Positions 17,010-25,310 are shown, numbered from the stretch's first letter. The stretch: 37,822 nucleotides of DNA from Planctomycetota bacterium (GCA_029259935.1 JAJDEH010000193.1:1-37822), one strand, 5' to 3'. Numbers and translations: made by a program. The notes: generated by a model not told the origin, from the letters alone.

Positions 17010-18389
17010 CTACTCGCCGGCCGGAGTAGCGGTTTCGGTGATGTCGATCGGATAATGTCGTGGTTCGGCCAGCCGAAACGTCAGCAGCCAACCGAGGAAC
17101 ACCAGGACGTTGATCACGGAGAAGACCCAGAAGAAATCGAAGGCGTCCACCAATCGGCCGGCCAAGGGCGAAAGGAAGACCGGCGCGGCAACGCACAGCC
17201 CCAACGTACTCAAGTAGCGCGGATGATCCGCAGGCTTGGAAATCTCCAGCGTGTAGTTATTCAATGTTCGGATGGCCACCGGGGTTAAGCCAACCAAAAG
17301 AAATACGAGGTAGTAGAACTTCCCACCGACTGCTGAATAATATGCCAACAGCAATGCCGAAACCGGTGCCATGCAAACGGCCAAGAAGATCAGTCGCAGC
17401 ACCAGCCGGTTTCCGCAGCGGTCGGCCAGCCAACCAACGGGCAAACTGAACAGCGCCGTGCCAAGATTCTGTATCACTACGTACCAAATCAAATTACTCG
17501 GTGCCAGACCGAGCTTAATGCGGCCGAGCGCCTGATAGTGGGGAAACAGCATCATCGAAGTGCCGAACAGCGCACCCACCAGCACAAGGCGGCGCAGGTT
17601 TTTATCACTACGAACCGTGGCGACCGCGGCCACGAACGGATCGAAAAAAGATTGTTCGGGCTGACGGTAGTTGTCCTTTTCTTCCTTGAGAAACAACGAA
17701 GCAACCGCGCTGCCGGCAAAGCAGATTCCGGCGAATCCGAACACCAGGCCGAATTGGCTGGCCCCGTCGTTTCGGATCCACAGCGGCATTAACGTTAGCG
17801 CCGCAACGATCGAACAGAAACCGCCAAACATGCTGGCCATCAACAGCAATCGGCCACGGCGGTTGACGCGGATCAGTTTGCCCTGCACGGTTCCAAACGC
17901 AATTTGATTGACGCCCGTGCTGATGAAAAACAGAGCATAAAAGAAAAGGAAAGCAGCCGGCATCCAACTCGGCTTGGGCTCCGGCGTGGCCAGCCAGATC
18001 GCCGACAACGTCAGGAACGACAGCGCCATCAGCGACGTGGCGGCCGTGAGTACCCATTTCTTTCGCGGGGCGATCTTAATCCGCCGGGCCAACAGCAAGG
18101 GGGGCACGCTTTGGCCGAAGCGATTGAACAGCGGCAAACAACCACGCATCCAGCCCGCGCCGCTGATCGAATCGACGACCGCCGGCATGATCACGCTTTC
18201 GGTTTTGAAAATCCATCCGGTGCGCATGATCACTTGGTAAAAAACCATGACCACGAAATTGCGATGACCGGCGGGCAGCGATACGGAGGACGAAGCAGAC
18301 TGCTCGTCGTTCGGTTGGTTCAAAAGCTGTGACGCAGTGGAAGAAGATTCCTTGGCGGGGGGATGCATGTTGTCAGTATAAATGCCCAC
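17010..18389 (-). CDS. Major facilitator superfamily transporter
   Basis: A 459-residue integral membrane protein with about 12 hydrophobic helices after a 40-residue Ser-rich cytoplasmic N-terminus. A cytoplasmic loop near the middle (LKEEKDNYRQPEQSFFDPF) divides the two six-helix halves, and LPVGWLADRCGNR resembles the MFS loop 2-3 motif repeated in the second half. The substrate is unknown. A GTG start at 18389 has a purine-rich GGAGGGG just upstream. An ATG at 18368 is preceded by TATACT only eight bases away, which would need a nearly leaderless message. It is divergent from the retron locus. Confidence 0.85.
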   Translation of the reverse strand: MGIYTDNMHPPAKESSSTASQLLNQPNDEQSASSSVSLPAGHRNFVVMVFYQVIMRTGWIFKTESVIMPAVVDSISGAGWMRGCLPLFNRFGQSVPPLLLARRIKIAPRKKWVLTAATSLMALSFLTLSAIWLATPEPKPSWMPAAFLFFYALFFISTGVNQIAFGTVQGKLIRVNRRGRLLLMASMFGGFCSIVAALTLMPLWIRNDGASQFGLVFGFAGICFAGSAVASLFLKEEKDNYRQPEQSFFDPFVAAVATVRSDKNLRRLVLVGALFGTSMMLFPHYQALGRIKLGLAPSNLIWYVVIQNLGTALFSLPVGWLADRCGNRLVLRLIFLAVCMAPVSALLLAYYSAVGGKFYYLVFLLVGLTPVAIRTLNNYTLEISKPADHPRYLSTLGLCVAAPVFLSPLAGRLVDAFDFFWVFSVINVLVFLGWLLTFRLAEPRHYPIDITETATPAGE

Positions 18390-18536
18390 CGCCCCTCCGA
18401 CGAGGCGGCATCAGAGCGTCACACCGCCGCCCTTGAATCTCATGCTATACCAGCCGGTTCAAGTCGACTTCGATCTATTTCATTTTCTCTTGGGGTTTTC
18501 CGCCACGATCAACTACTCACCGCATTGCCGATTTCG

Positions 18537-18565
18537 CAACCCGCACACAGTGAGTGGGCGGGTTG
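18537..18565. repeat. Strong hairpin upstream of the retron
   Basis: CAACCCGC (18537-18544) pairs with GCGGGTTG (18558-18565). Inside it CAC/GTG pairs across one mismatch, leaving a five-base AGTGA loop. The plus strand continues with a moderately T-rich TTCTTGCGTTT, so it may be a terminator insulating the retron, or a structured RNA element. Confidence 0.6.
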
Positions 18566-18726
18566 TTCTTGCGTTTGAGTAACCGGTATTAAATTGAACG
18601 CAAACCAAGCCGTACGAGATTGTTACGCAACCGCATAGTTTTACTTGGCCGCCGCGACCAACCATGGTCACGGGCAGCCTGTCCTCTGGATTCACTCGAC
18701 TTCGCAATAGCCATCGATCCAATTGC

Positions 18727-18799
18727 TCGAGTTTTCTGCTTGCCAAGACGGACGGCCCGGGTAACTTGAAGGGACGTCCGCCGTCACGAAAACAACTCA
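18727..18799 (+). repeat. Nested inverted repeat upstream of retron a1
   Basis: The outer arms GTTTTC (18731-18736) and GAAAAC (18788-18793), extended by GAG/CTC, enclose a hairpin GACGGACG (18747-18754) pairing with CGTCC...GTC (18775-18785) across a three-base bulge. It ends just before the retron a1 arm. It could be an independent structured RNA, an operator, or a 5' extension of the retron transcript. Confidence 0.45.
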
Positions 18800-18810
18800 A
18801 AATGTCGCGC

Positions 18811-18981
18811 GCGGACCGAGTGCCTTAAGCTGGTGATGGTGTTGCTGCCAAGCAGTGCATCTCGCCTCTCCGGGGTTACCCCGGGGGATCGTGAAGATTG
18901 ATCTTTTTAGGCGTGAGCCGAGTTTGCGATCCCACGCAAGATGGCTCACGCGGGACGAGACTGGTTGAGGCACTCGGCCGC
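18811..18981 (+). ncRNA. Candidate retron msr-msd non-coding RNA
   Basis: The ends are complementary. GCGG-(A)-CCGAGTGCCT-T-AA (18811-18828) pairs with TT-G-AGGCACTCGG-CCGC (18965-18981): 16 Watson-Crick pairs plus one G-U, with a single bulged A, matching retron a1/a2 arms. AAGC (18827-18830) follows a1 directly and offers the branching guanosine at 18829, as TTAGC does in retron Ec86. Two msr-like hairpins follow: GATG...CATC with an inner TGCT/AGCA (18835-18861), and CCGGGG-TTA-CCCCGG (18870-18884). A long msd-like hairpin comes next: GCGTGAGCC (18911-18919) with GGCTCACGC (18943-18951), and an inner TTGCG/CGCAA. The a2 arm ends 30 bases before the reverse transcriptase ATG, the usual retron order. 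The folding was done by eye. Confidence 0.72.
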
Positions 18982-19011
18982 CGTGGATTCTGTAAACGCG
19001 ACGAACTCACC

Positions 19012-20352
19012 ATGTCAGACAAAACACCCGCACGACATATCGCTTCGACACTGGCCGAGGCGGTTGTGGCGGGACCTTTGGACGAGGACGCAACCGTACT
19101 TCGCTGCGCCGCGGTACTCGGGCGGCGTTGGCGGTGGCTGCGCCCCTTGGTGCGGCACATTCGCGGCGCGTGCGGCGACACCGTGCGGGCAAAACAGCGG
19201 GATGTGGTGCGTCTGATTCTCTCGAACGGCGGCTTTCAACGAGCGACGGGGAAGCACAATATTTCGGTCGACAGCATGGGGAAGATCCGCGCCGAGATGG
19301 TCGCTCATCCAAGATTCGCTGGCAGCGAGGCGCTTCCTGAGATCACTTCCGAGGGCGAGCTTGCGAACTGGCTTGGCTTGCGGCACCAGCATTTGGCATG
19401 GCTGGCCGACCTGGCGGGACTCGAACGCAAGGCGATAGCCGCCGCCACGCGCCGGTACACTTATCGGCTGCACCGCAAGCGATCGGGCGAGTTGCGATTG
19501 ATAGAGGTTCCCAGGTCACGATTAAAATCGATTCAGCGGCGGATCTTGGCGGACGTTTTCAATCAAATCCCCCCTCATGCCGCCGCGCACGGATTTCGAC
19601 GCGCCCGTTCGGTAGCTTCGTTTGCTCAGCCGCATGTCAGCCGCCGCGTGGTGCTGAAGATGGACCTGCGCGAATTCTTTCCTTCCGTTTCGTTATCGCG
19701 AGTGCGAGCCCTGCTGCGAACCGTCGGCTATCCGGAAACGGTTGCTTGTCTGCTGGCGGCTTTGTGTACTAATTCAACGCCCGACGACGTTTGGCCCACG
19801 ACGACCGAGGATCCTCGTTGCGTCGATCGCGGCCGCTGGAAGTTTGGTCATCCTCATTTGCCACAAGGCGCGCCGACGTCACCGGCGATTGCCAATCTGT
19901 GTGCGTATCGATTGGATTGCCGGCTGACGGCACTAGCGGCCACCGCCACCGCTCGCTATACCCGGTACGCAGACGACCTGGCGTTTTCCGGGGATGAGCA
20001 TTTCGCTCGCAAAGTCAATTCGTTTCGGCACCATGTGGCCGCCGTGGTATTGGACGAAGCCTTTTGCGTCAACTTTCGCAAGACACGCATCATGCACCAG
20101 GCGTCTCGGCAATCGATCGCCGGCGTGGTCGTTAACGACCGACCCAACATTCGCCGACAAGACTTCGACCGCCTAAAAGCAATCTTGCACAATTGCATAC
20201 AGCACGGCCCCGACTCGCAGAACCTCGCCCAGCACCCCGACTTCCGCGCTCACTTGCAGGGTAAGGTGGCCTACGTTGGGCAATTGAATCCCGCCAAGGG
20301 TGCCAAGCTGCAAGACTTGTTCGAACGAATTCCGTGGGACAGCGTGACCTAG
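19012..20352 (+). CDS. Retron-like reverse transcriptase
   Basis: A 446-residue RNA-directed DNA polymerase predicted to copy the upstream msd into msDNA. The catalytic palm has KMDLREFFPS (Asp218), LPQGAPTSP (283-291) and RYADD (Asp321, Asp322). SEGELANWLGLRHQHLAWLA (113-132) and IEVPRSRLKSIQRRIL (164-179) are the retron fingers landmarks. The retron X motif NAxxH appears as FAQPH (204-208) and the Y motif VTG as IAG (369-371), so this is a divergent member. About 110 N-terminal residues precede the RT core, a length similar to the myxobacterial Mx162 type. The frame stays open upstream to a TTG at 18898, but that would run through the non-coding RNA arms, so I start at the ATG 19012. No effector gene follows; the next genes are on the minus strand. 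Confidence 0.93.
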   Translation: MSDKTPARHIASTLAEAVVAGPLDEDATVLRCAAVLGRRWRWLRPLVRHIRGACGDTVRAKQRDVVRLILSNGGFQRATGKHNISVDSMGKIRAEMVAHPRFAGSEALPEITSEGELANWLGLRHQHLAWLADLAGLERKAIAAATRRYTYRLHRKRSGELRLIEVPRSRLKSIQRRILADVFNQIPPHAAAHGFRRARSVASFAQPHVSRRVVLKMDLREFFPSVSLSRVRALLRTVGYPETVACLLAALCTNSTPDDVWPTTTEDPRCVDRGRWKFGHPHLPQGAPTSPAIANLCAYRLDCRLTALAATATARYTRYADDLAFSGDEHFARKVNSFRHHVAAVVLDEAFCVNFRKTRIMHQASRQSIAGVVVNDRPNIRRQDFDRLKAILHNCIQHGPDSQNLAQHPDFRAHLQGKVAYVGQLNPAKGAKLQDLFERIPWDSVT

Positions 20353-20453
20353 CCTGGATATTTCATTCCTGGTCGTTCGTCGATGAAGGACGTGCGTGGC
20401 TGGCGTTGCCGGTGCGACTGCGTGTGGCGCGATGTCCAGAGACCACTACAGGG

Positions 20454-20891
20454 TCACGGACTTTCTTCACCTTCGATGAGGGGAAGGTTGAATTTGACCG
20501 CGTCGCGGACCGCGTCGTGGACGTCGCTTTCGGCGATTTCGGTCAAACGAGGAATGGCGGCGCTGGCCTCGCCGCCGAACATTCCCAGCACGCGAATCAC
20601 GCCGGCTCGCACGTGCCAGTTTTCCTCGTCCAGGGCGGTAATCAGTTGGGGAACAACCGCCGCACCTTGGTCTAGCAGAGCCACCTCCGCGTCACGCTGT
20701 TTTTGCTGCGTCTCGTTGCCCAGATTCGTTATCAGATCGGCCGTCGACATGCCTTCAATCGGACGGTCGTCGGAGATTTTGGGGACGTCCGGAATCTTGA
20801 CGGTGGCGGCGGGCGGCCGCTGAACGGGAGAAGGCCGGCATCCCAATGTCGCCATGGCTATCGTGAGGGCGGCAGCGACGTAAAGTTTCAT
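20454..20891 (-). CDS. HEAT-repeat lipoprotein
   Basis: A 145-residue protein with a lipoprotein signal ending in the lipobox ATLGC (Cys18). A Pro-rich linker is followed by HEAT-type helical repeats: LITNLGNETQQKQRDAEVAL, then VVPQLITALDEENWHVRAGV, then AIPRLTEIAESDVHDAVRDA. HEAT repeats usually bind proteins. It lies 59 bases downstream of the alpha/beta hydrolase gene on the same strand, so the two may be co-transcribed. It converges on the reverse transcriptase gene across 101 bases, with no visible terminator. Confidence 0.8.
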   Translation of the reverse strand: MKLYVAAALTIAMATLGCRPSPVQRPPAATVKIPDVPKISDDRPIEGMSTADLITNLGNETQQKQRDAEVALLDQGAAVVPQLITALDEENWHVRAGVIRVLGMFGGEASAAIPRLTEIAESDVHDAVRDAVKFNLPLIEGEESP

Positions 20892-20950
20892 GGCGGCATC
20901 CGTTTCGATCTAATGGACGGTAACGCATGACAGCGATCGCTGCATGCCTG

Positions 20951-21868
20951 CTAGAGAGACGTTGTCAGCGCCTGTTCGGTTCCCTTTCGCTGGGGCAAGT
21001 ACTTCAGGAAGCTCTGCAACGCTTGCCAGTACTCCAACTCGTAGCCGTCGTTGTGCTCGCCGCCATCTTCTTCAATAAACTTTTTATCCTGGCTGCCGGC
21101 CGCATCAAACAGCCGCCGGCCTAGCTCCAAGGGAATCAGCGAATCGGCCGTGCCATGCGATTGCAGAAGCGGTCCCGTATACTGGTCGATCTTATTGATC
21201 GAGTCGAGTTGCGTCTTCATGAGCATCCGCACGGGGAGAAACCGATAAAGACGGCTGGCGACGTCCGGCATGGAAGTGAAGGTTCGTTCCAGTACCAAGC
21301 CCCGCGCCCCGTTTCTCGCCGCCAGGTCGACCGCCACCGCCCCGCCCAGCGAACGGCCCACCAAGACGATCTCCGCAAGCTCAACGCCCGCGCGTTTGGC
21401 CAGCCATTTTTGGGCCGCGTCGCCATCGGCCAAAATACCCGCTTCGTTGGGCGAGCCTTCACTACGGCCATAACCTCGGTAATCGAAGGCGAAAATGCTG
21501 ACTTCAAACGTCTCGACGTAGTCTCGCATCAGTTGATCGAGTCCCGCGACACTTTCGCCGTTGCCGTGGCAGAACAACACGACGGCCCGGGCGTTGGGAT
21601 GTTCGACAAACCATCCATGCAACTTCGTTTTATCCGCCGACTCGAAGAATACATCTTCGTGGTTCAGCCCGGCGGGTTGCCAATTGCCCTGCGGAAATTT
21701 TGGAGCGGGAAAAATAAGCGTGTTTTCGAGGAACAACATCATGAGCATCAATCCCAAGTAACCCACCAGGGAAATTCGGAAAATGGAAGTCGCCGTCGAT
21801 CGCGCCTTGGTAACGGCCGAGCGGCCAGCGGGCCGGTTTACCACGGTGGATGGCTGGTTCGATTTCAT
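20951..21868 (-). CDS. Membrane-anchored alpha/beta hydrolase (Bem46/ABHD13-17-like)
   Basis: A 305-residue serine hydrolase. One N-terminal membrane helix (VGYLGLMLMMLFLENTLIF, 35-53) anchors the catalytic domain. CHGNGES (100-106) carries the oxyanion region, VGRSLGG the nucleophile Ser173, HGTADSLIP the acid Asp242 and GGEHND the His272. These landmarks match the Bem46/ABHD13/ABHD17-like group. The substrate, an ester or thioester, is unknown. The start lacks a clear ribosome-binding site. Confidence 0.88.
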   Translation of the reverse strand: MKSNQPSTVVNRPAGRSAVTKARSTATSIFRISLVGYLGLMLMMLFLENTLIFPAPKFPQGNWQPAGLNHEDVFFESADKTKLHGWFVEHPNARAVVLFCHGNGESVAGLDQLMRDYVETFEVSIFAFDYRGYGRSEGSPNEAGILADGDAAQKWLAKRAGVELAEIVLVGRSLGGAVAVDLAARNGARGLVLERTFTSMPDVASRLYRFLPVRMLMKTQLDSINKIDQYTGPLLQSHGTADSLIPLELGRRLFDAAGSQDKKFIEEDGGEHNDGYELEYWQALQSFLKYLPQRKGTEQALTTSL

Positions 21869-21984
21869 TGGTTAGGCAAGGGCACGCGGTGACAAGATCC
21901 AACCTGCTAAACGATACCATAAGTGTACACCAGCGCCTGGGTTGCTCCAGGGATGAGCGCCCACCGCGCGACTGGCCGCGCAAG

Positions 21985-22020
21985 AAAATGGCCTCACATC
22001 GAGCCACTGAATGTGAGGCC
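21985..22020 (-). terminator. Rho-independent terminator of the DUF1571 gene
   Basis: A perfect 10-bp stem, GGCCTCACAT / ATGTGAGGCC (21990-22020), with an 11-base loop. On the minus strand it is followed by TTTTCTTG. It lies 40 bases beyond the DUF1571 stop. Confidence 0.8.
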
Positions 22021-22059
22021 AAACTCTAGATTGAAGGCTTAGGTCGCCGCGATTATCCG

Positions 22060-23043
22060 CTATCGGCCTGGATATTTGTATTCCGGATTGCGGTGATCAA
22101 AATCGCGATCGGTTAGTCCGACATTGATATTGATGTTGTAATAGGTGAACTCTTCAATCAACCTCAGATTGCCGCCCGCCGTGGTGGGCCAGTTGTAAGC
22201 GGCGTAGCGAATCGGAACCTTGTACTCGTCGTCGATAAAGACGCGCGCCACATGGAATTCAAAGTGGGGCCGCTGCACGGGGTGCGTCAATTGAATCACC
22301 GTGCATTTTCGGTCATTGATCTTGGCGTTTTGGAAATACTGCACTTCGCATTCCGGATAGCGCCGTTCACGCTCGGCACGTTCGATCAATTTCTCGACCA
22401 GCTTTTCCAAGCCCGAGTCGTAGATCTTATAGTTCGTGCCCATGGTTGGAATGATCCCGTCAGGATCCAAATAGACGGTCACCAGGCCCTGTAGGCCAGT
22501 GCCATGGCCCACGATCTTGTTATTGTTGCGGCCTTCCATCCAAATCGCCTCTTGTCCCTTGCGGGCCTTGGGCTTGAGGTAGCTCATGTAAATGCTAAAT
22601 GGCGTGGTTCCGGCTTGACGGTGGCGAACCTTGATGAAGGTCGTTTCCGGCTGAGTCAGTTTGCCGTTCACCGTTTCACGTTTCACCATGGTCGCGGTGT
22701 AATCTTTAACGTTCTTGCGAATGTTCACCAGCGCTTCACGGGCCATGTTCAACGTGGGATCGAGTGGATGAGCCGGTTTTTTAGCGGCCGCGGCTTTAGG
22801 TGCGGGCCGGGCTGGTGCCTGGGCCCGAGGCGGGACCTGCGGCTGCTGTCTCGGCTGCGCGGCCGGTTGCGGACGAGTAGGGGCCCGCTTGTCCCCTGGA
22901 TTCTTCGCAACCCGATAGATGGGGCGAGAAAGTTGATCACGCGATCCGTTTCGGGATTGCGCTTGAGCCTGTTGGGCCAACGTGCCGCACACCAGCGCTA
23001 CCATCAGCGCCACCGTCTGCAAGAAAATACTGCGTTGAGTCAT
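22060..23043 (-). CDS. DUF1571 exported protein
   Basis: 327 residues: a signal peptide (TVALMVALVCGTLAQQAQA), a Pro/Ala/Arg-rich flexible linker (about residues 45-95), and a C-terminal DUF1571-type domain beginning near NMAREALVNIRKNVKDYTAT and containing KETVNGK-like and IWMEGRN blocks. The domain resembles LolA/outer-membrane lipoprotein carrier-like sheets in planctomycete proteins; its function is not established. The longest frame starts at 23067, but the ATG at 23043 has GGGAGG six bases upstream and begins directly with the signal peptide, so I use it. It stands alone and ends at a terminator. Confidence 0.88.
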   Translation of the reverse strand: MTQRSIFLQTVALMVALVCGTLAQQAQAQSRNGSRDQLSRPIYRVAKNPGDKRAPTRPQPAAQPRQQPQVPPRAQAPARPAPKAAAAKKPAHPLDPTLNMAREALVNIRKNVKDYTATMVKRETVNGKLTQPETTFIKVRHRQAGTTPFSIYMSYLKPKARKGQEAIWMEGRNNNKIVGHGTGLQGLVTVYLDPDGIIPTMGTNYKIYDSGLEKLVEKLIERAERERRYPECEVQYFQNAKINDRKCTVIQLTHPVQRPHFEFHVARVFIDDEYKVPIRYAAYNWPTTAGGNLRLIEEFTYYNININVGLTDRDFDHRNPEYKYPGR

Positions 23044-23382
23044 TGAGTCCTCCCTGACTACCACCATGTCGCGCGGGATTCGGCCCGCTGGGGCCGCGGC
23101 GATGTCTCATCCGTGAGCATGAACCGTTTGGTTGTTGGAATTATCGCCTTGGGTATTTATCGCCCTTCCTAATTGTTGATAATTACCGCCAAAGCGATCG
23201 GACGTTGTGTTTGCGTGATTCTCGGACGCACCAGCCATTTGACGCGTAGCACTGACAATACAGGCAGCACTCGGAATTGCGGAAATCCTTGCCTACGCTG
23301 TTTTTTTGGTGTTCGCTGGTATCCGTCTGAAGCACGGCTTCGCTAGTTTACTTAGATTCTTGAAATCGTGGGAGTTCAATCC
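23044..23382. other. Divergent intergenic region
   Basis: Between the divergent DUF1571 and metallo-hydrolase genes. It holds two direct TTATCGCC copies (23141-23148 and 23157-23164) and an adjacent short dyad TAATT/AATTA at about 23170-23186, possibly regulator sites for the DUF1571 gene. I see no gene. Confidence 0.4.
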
Positions 23383-24060
23383 GTGGCGGAATCGACGCTT
23401 AAGCTTTCGGTCATTGTCTCCGAACTTTTTGCTGAAAATGCGTATATTGCGCATTTTTCGGATCGTTCGGACTGTATTGTTGTCGATCCGGGGCTGGACG
23501 TCGCGAAGATCGTTGAATTTCTAGACCAGCAGAAACTGACTCCCGCGGCGATTCTCAACACGCATGGGCACGCCGACCATATCGCGGGCAACGCCGAGTT
23601 AAAGGACCGCTGGCCCGATTGTCCGCTCGTGATTGGAGCGGGCGACGCCGAGAAGCTGACCGATCCGAACCTCAATCTGTCCGCCGGTTACGGCATTGCG
23701 ATTACCAGCCCGCCCGCTGACCAAACGGTTCGCGAGGGGGATTCCTATGCGGCGGCCGGATTTGAATTCGAGGTTCTGGAAGCGCCGGGGCACTCGGTGG
23801 GCCACGTCGTCTTCCTCTGGAAGGGGCACAGTCCTTGGGTTGTTTTCGGGGGCGACGTGTTGTTCAAGCAGAGTATCGGGCGGTCCGATTTTCCCGATGG
23901 CGATGCCCAGCAGCTTGTGGCGTCGATTCGCGAGAAACTGTTCAATCTGCCCGACGATACGCTGGTCTTTCCCGGCCATGGTCCATCCACCACGATCGCC
24001 GAGGAAAAAGAGCTGAATCCCTTCGTGGGAGCAGCGGCTGGATTTGACGACAATGGCTGA
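23383..24060 (+). CDS. Metallo-beta-lactamase-fold hydrolase, glyoxalase II-like
   Basis: A 225-residue metal-dependent hydrolase. The motif NTHGHADHIAGN (His61, His63, Asp65, His66), APGHSVGH (His137), GGDVLF (Asp158) and FPGHGPST (His199) give the full two-metal ligand set. The compact length without the glyoxalase II C-terminal domain, and the GRSDFPDGD segment, fit the YcbL-like 'hydroxyacylglutathione hydrolase-like' group. A GTG at 23368 is in frame, but the GTG at 23383 has GGGAG eight bases upstream and is chosen. It is transcribed alone, converging with the SDR gene. Confidence 0.92.
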   Translation: MAESTLKLSVIVSELFAENAYIAHFSDRSDCIVVDPGLDVAKIVEFLDQQKLTPAAILNTHGHADHIAGNAELKDRWPDCPLVIGAGDAEKLTDPNLNLSAGYGIAITSPPADQTVREGDSYAAAGFEFEVLEAPGHSVGHVVFLWKGHSPWVVFGGDVLFKQSIGRSDFPDGDAQQLVASIREKLFNLPDDTLVFPGHGPSTTIAEEKELNPFVGAAAGFDDNG

Positions 24061-24113
24061 GGCGGAATCAGCGGTTTCTGTCATTTGAGCATTTGAAATT
24101 CGAATTTGTTTCA

Positions 24114-24265
24114 GATTTCGGACTTGGCTCCGATCCTAGAATTCCAGCTTGGTTTTCGGCTGGGTGGCTGGGGTCGAACAACGTGAGCCCCCAGCGCGAA
24201 TCCTGGGGGCTCGCTTCGCTCGACCCCAGCCACCCGACGGATTTCGGACTTGGCTCCGATCCTAG
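24114..24265. repeat. Palindromic intergenic element framed by direct repeats
   Basis: A 74-base nearly perfect palindrome (24162-24235) has outer arms GGGTGGCTGGGGTCGA and their complement, and inner arms GAGCCCCCAG (24185-24194) / CTGGGGGCTC (24203-24212). It is flanked by two identical 26-base direct repeats (24114-24139 and 24240-24265). The 10-mer CCTAGGCCAT is then tandemly duplicated at 24261-24280 across the SDR stop codon. The element lies between convergent genes and can also act as a bidirectional terminator. It looks like a REP- or MITE-like mobile repeat. Confidence 0.8.
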
Positions 24266-24271
24266 GCCATC

Positions 24272-25051
24272 CTAGGCCATGTTGATGCCGCCGCAGATGT
24301 TGTAGGCCTGGCCCGTGATCATGCGGGCGGCGTCGCTGGCGAGGTAAACGGCCATGGGGGCGATGTCGTCCGGGACGAGTCGTCCGCCGATCGGCGTCAG
24401 GCCCTGTTCGTGTTCGGCCAGGTCACGGCCCAGCCGCTGGGCGTCGTATTCGATCCGCAAGTCGTTCATGATCGTCTTCACCGGTCCGGGGCAGATGCAG
24501 TTCACCGTCACTCCGCCAGCAGCGACCTCCATCGCAACGGCTCGCATCAGTCCGAGGACTCCGTGTTTGCTGGCCGTGTAGGCACAGGCATGCGGCGCCG
24601 GACGGCGGCCATTGATCGATGCCACCGTGATCACACGCCCCCAACTCTGCGCTAGCATGTGGGGCAGTGCCTGCTTAGTCAGCAAATACGGAACGGTCAG
24701 ATTTACTTCCAAGGAAAGGTCCCAATACTCGTCGCGAAATTCGACAAACGGCCTTGGATCTCCACTGCTTCCCACGCCCGCGTTGTTGACGAGAATGTCG
24801 ACGGGACCAGCCGCCTCGGCGGCCCGTTCCAGCAGTTGCCGCGCCTGATCTCGGTCCGACAGATCAACCTGCAATGCCGCGGCCTTGCCGCCTGCCTGGG
24901 TGATGCCGTCGACGACCGCTTGCAATTCCGTGTCCGTGCGAGCGGCCAGGACGACATGGCTCCCCTCGACAGCCAGCGCCTCGGCAATCGCGCGACCAAT
25001 GCCCCGGCCGGCACCCGTGACCAACGCCACTCGCCCATTCAATCCCGCCAT
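24272..25051 (-). CDS. SDR-family oxidoreductase (FabG-like)
   Basis: A 259-residue classical short-chain dehydrogenase/reductase using NAD(P)H. The cofactor loop is TGAGRGIG (12-19), NNAG is at 89-92, and the catalytic residues are Asn117, Ser145, Tyr158 and Lys162 (YTASK). CPGPVKT and the closing GQAYNICGG are typical of 3-oxoacyl-ACP reductase or sugar/polyol dehydrogenase relatives; the substrate cannot be assigned. AAGGAG seven bases before the ATG supports the start. The stop codon lies inside a tandem 10-bp duplication at the edge of the palindromic element. Confidence 0.93.
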   Translation of the reverse strand: MAGLNGRVALVTGAGRGIGRAIAEALAVEGSHVVLAARTDTELQAVVDGITQAGGKAAALQVDLSDRDQARQLLERAAEAAGPVDILVNNAGVGSSGDPRPFVEFRDEYWDLSLEVNLTVPYLLTKQALPHMLAQSWGRVITVASINGRRPAPHACAYTASKHGVLGLMRAVAMEVAAGGVTVNCICPGPVKTIMNDLRIEYDAQRLGRDLAEHEQGLTPIGGRLVPDDIAPMAVYLASDAARMITGQAYNICGGINMA

Positions 25052-25237
25052 GGTGTAACTCCTTGGAATCTGACAAAAGCACCATCGATGCCACGCACAT
25101 TTTGGTCATGCACTAATCCAATTGCTAGTGAGGCAGTGCCTCGGACGAATACGAGCCATCGCTCGGACTTAATGACCCGCTCCCGTTGGTCGCTGAAACT
25201 TGACTCAATTGCGCACACTTGCCATGCCGCCGCAATC

Positions 25238-25252
25238 AAGACATAATGTCTT
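25238..25252 (+). promoter_or_regulatory. Palindromic operator, second copy
   Basis: AAGACA-TAA-TGTCTT is a perfect 15-bp dyad that differs in its centre only from the one at 3437-3451. It lies 58 bases before the downstream ATG. TAATCT overlaps its right end in the place where the first copy has TATATT, but the -35 here is weak. Confidence 0.5.
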
Positions 25253-25310
25253 AATCTGAACACGCCTCCAGCATTGCGCGTACTGCACTCAGCTAATAGG
25301 AGCCAGTCAA

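Larger units (their letters stand above)
18390..18810. other. Structured intergenic region before the retron
   Basis: 421 bases between the divergent MFS gene and the retron non-coding RNA. It contains two strong inverted repeats, listed separately at 18537-18565 and 18727-18799. Short frames on both strands have no recognisable content. A promoter for the retron transcript should lie here, but I cannot point to a convincing one. Confidence 0.5.

Noticed and set aside
18513..18800. 95-residue minus-strand frame upstream of the retron
   Set aside because: It spans both strong hairpins, has no family features and no clear ribosome-binding site.
18898..19011. N-terminal extension of the reverse transcriptase from a TTG at 18898
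   Set aside because: It would translate through the msd hairpin and a2 arm of the candidate non-coding RNA, has no ribosome-binding site and no coding character; the ATG at 19012 is preferred.
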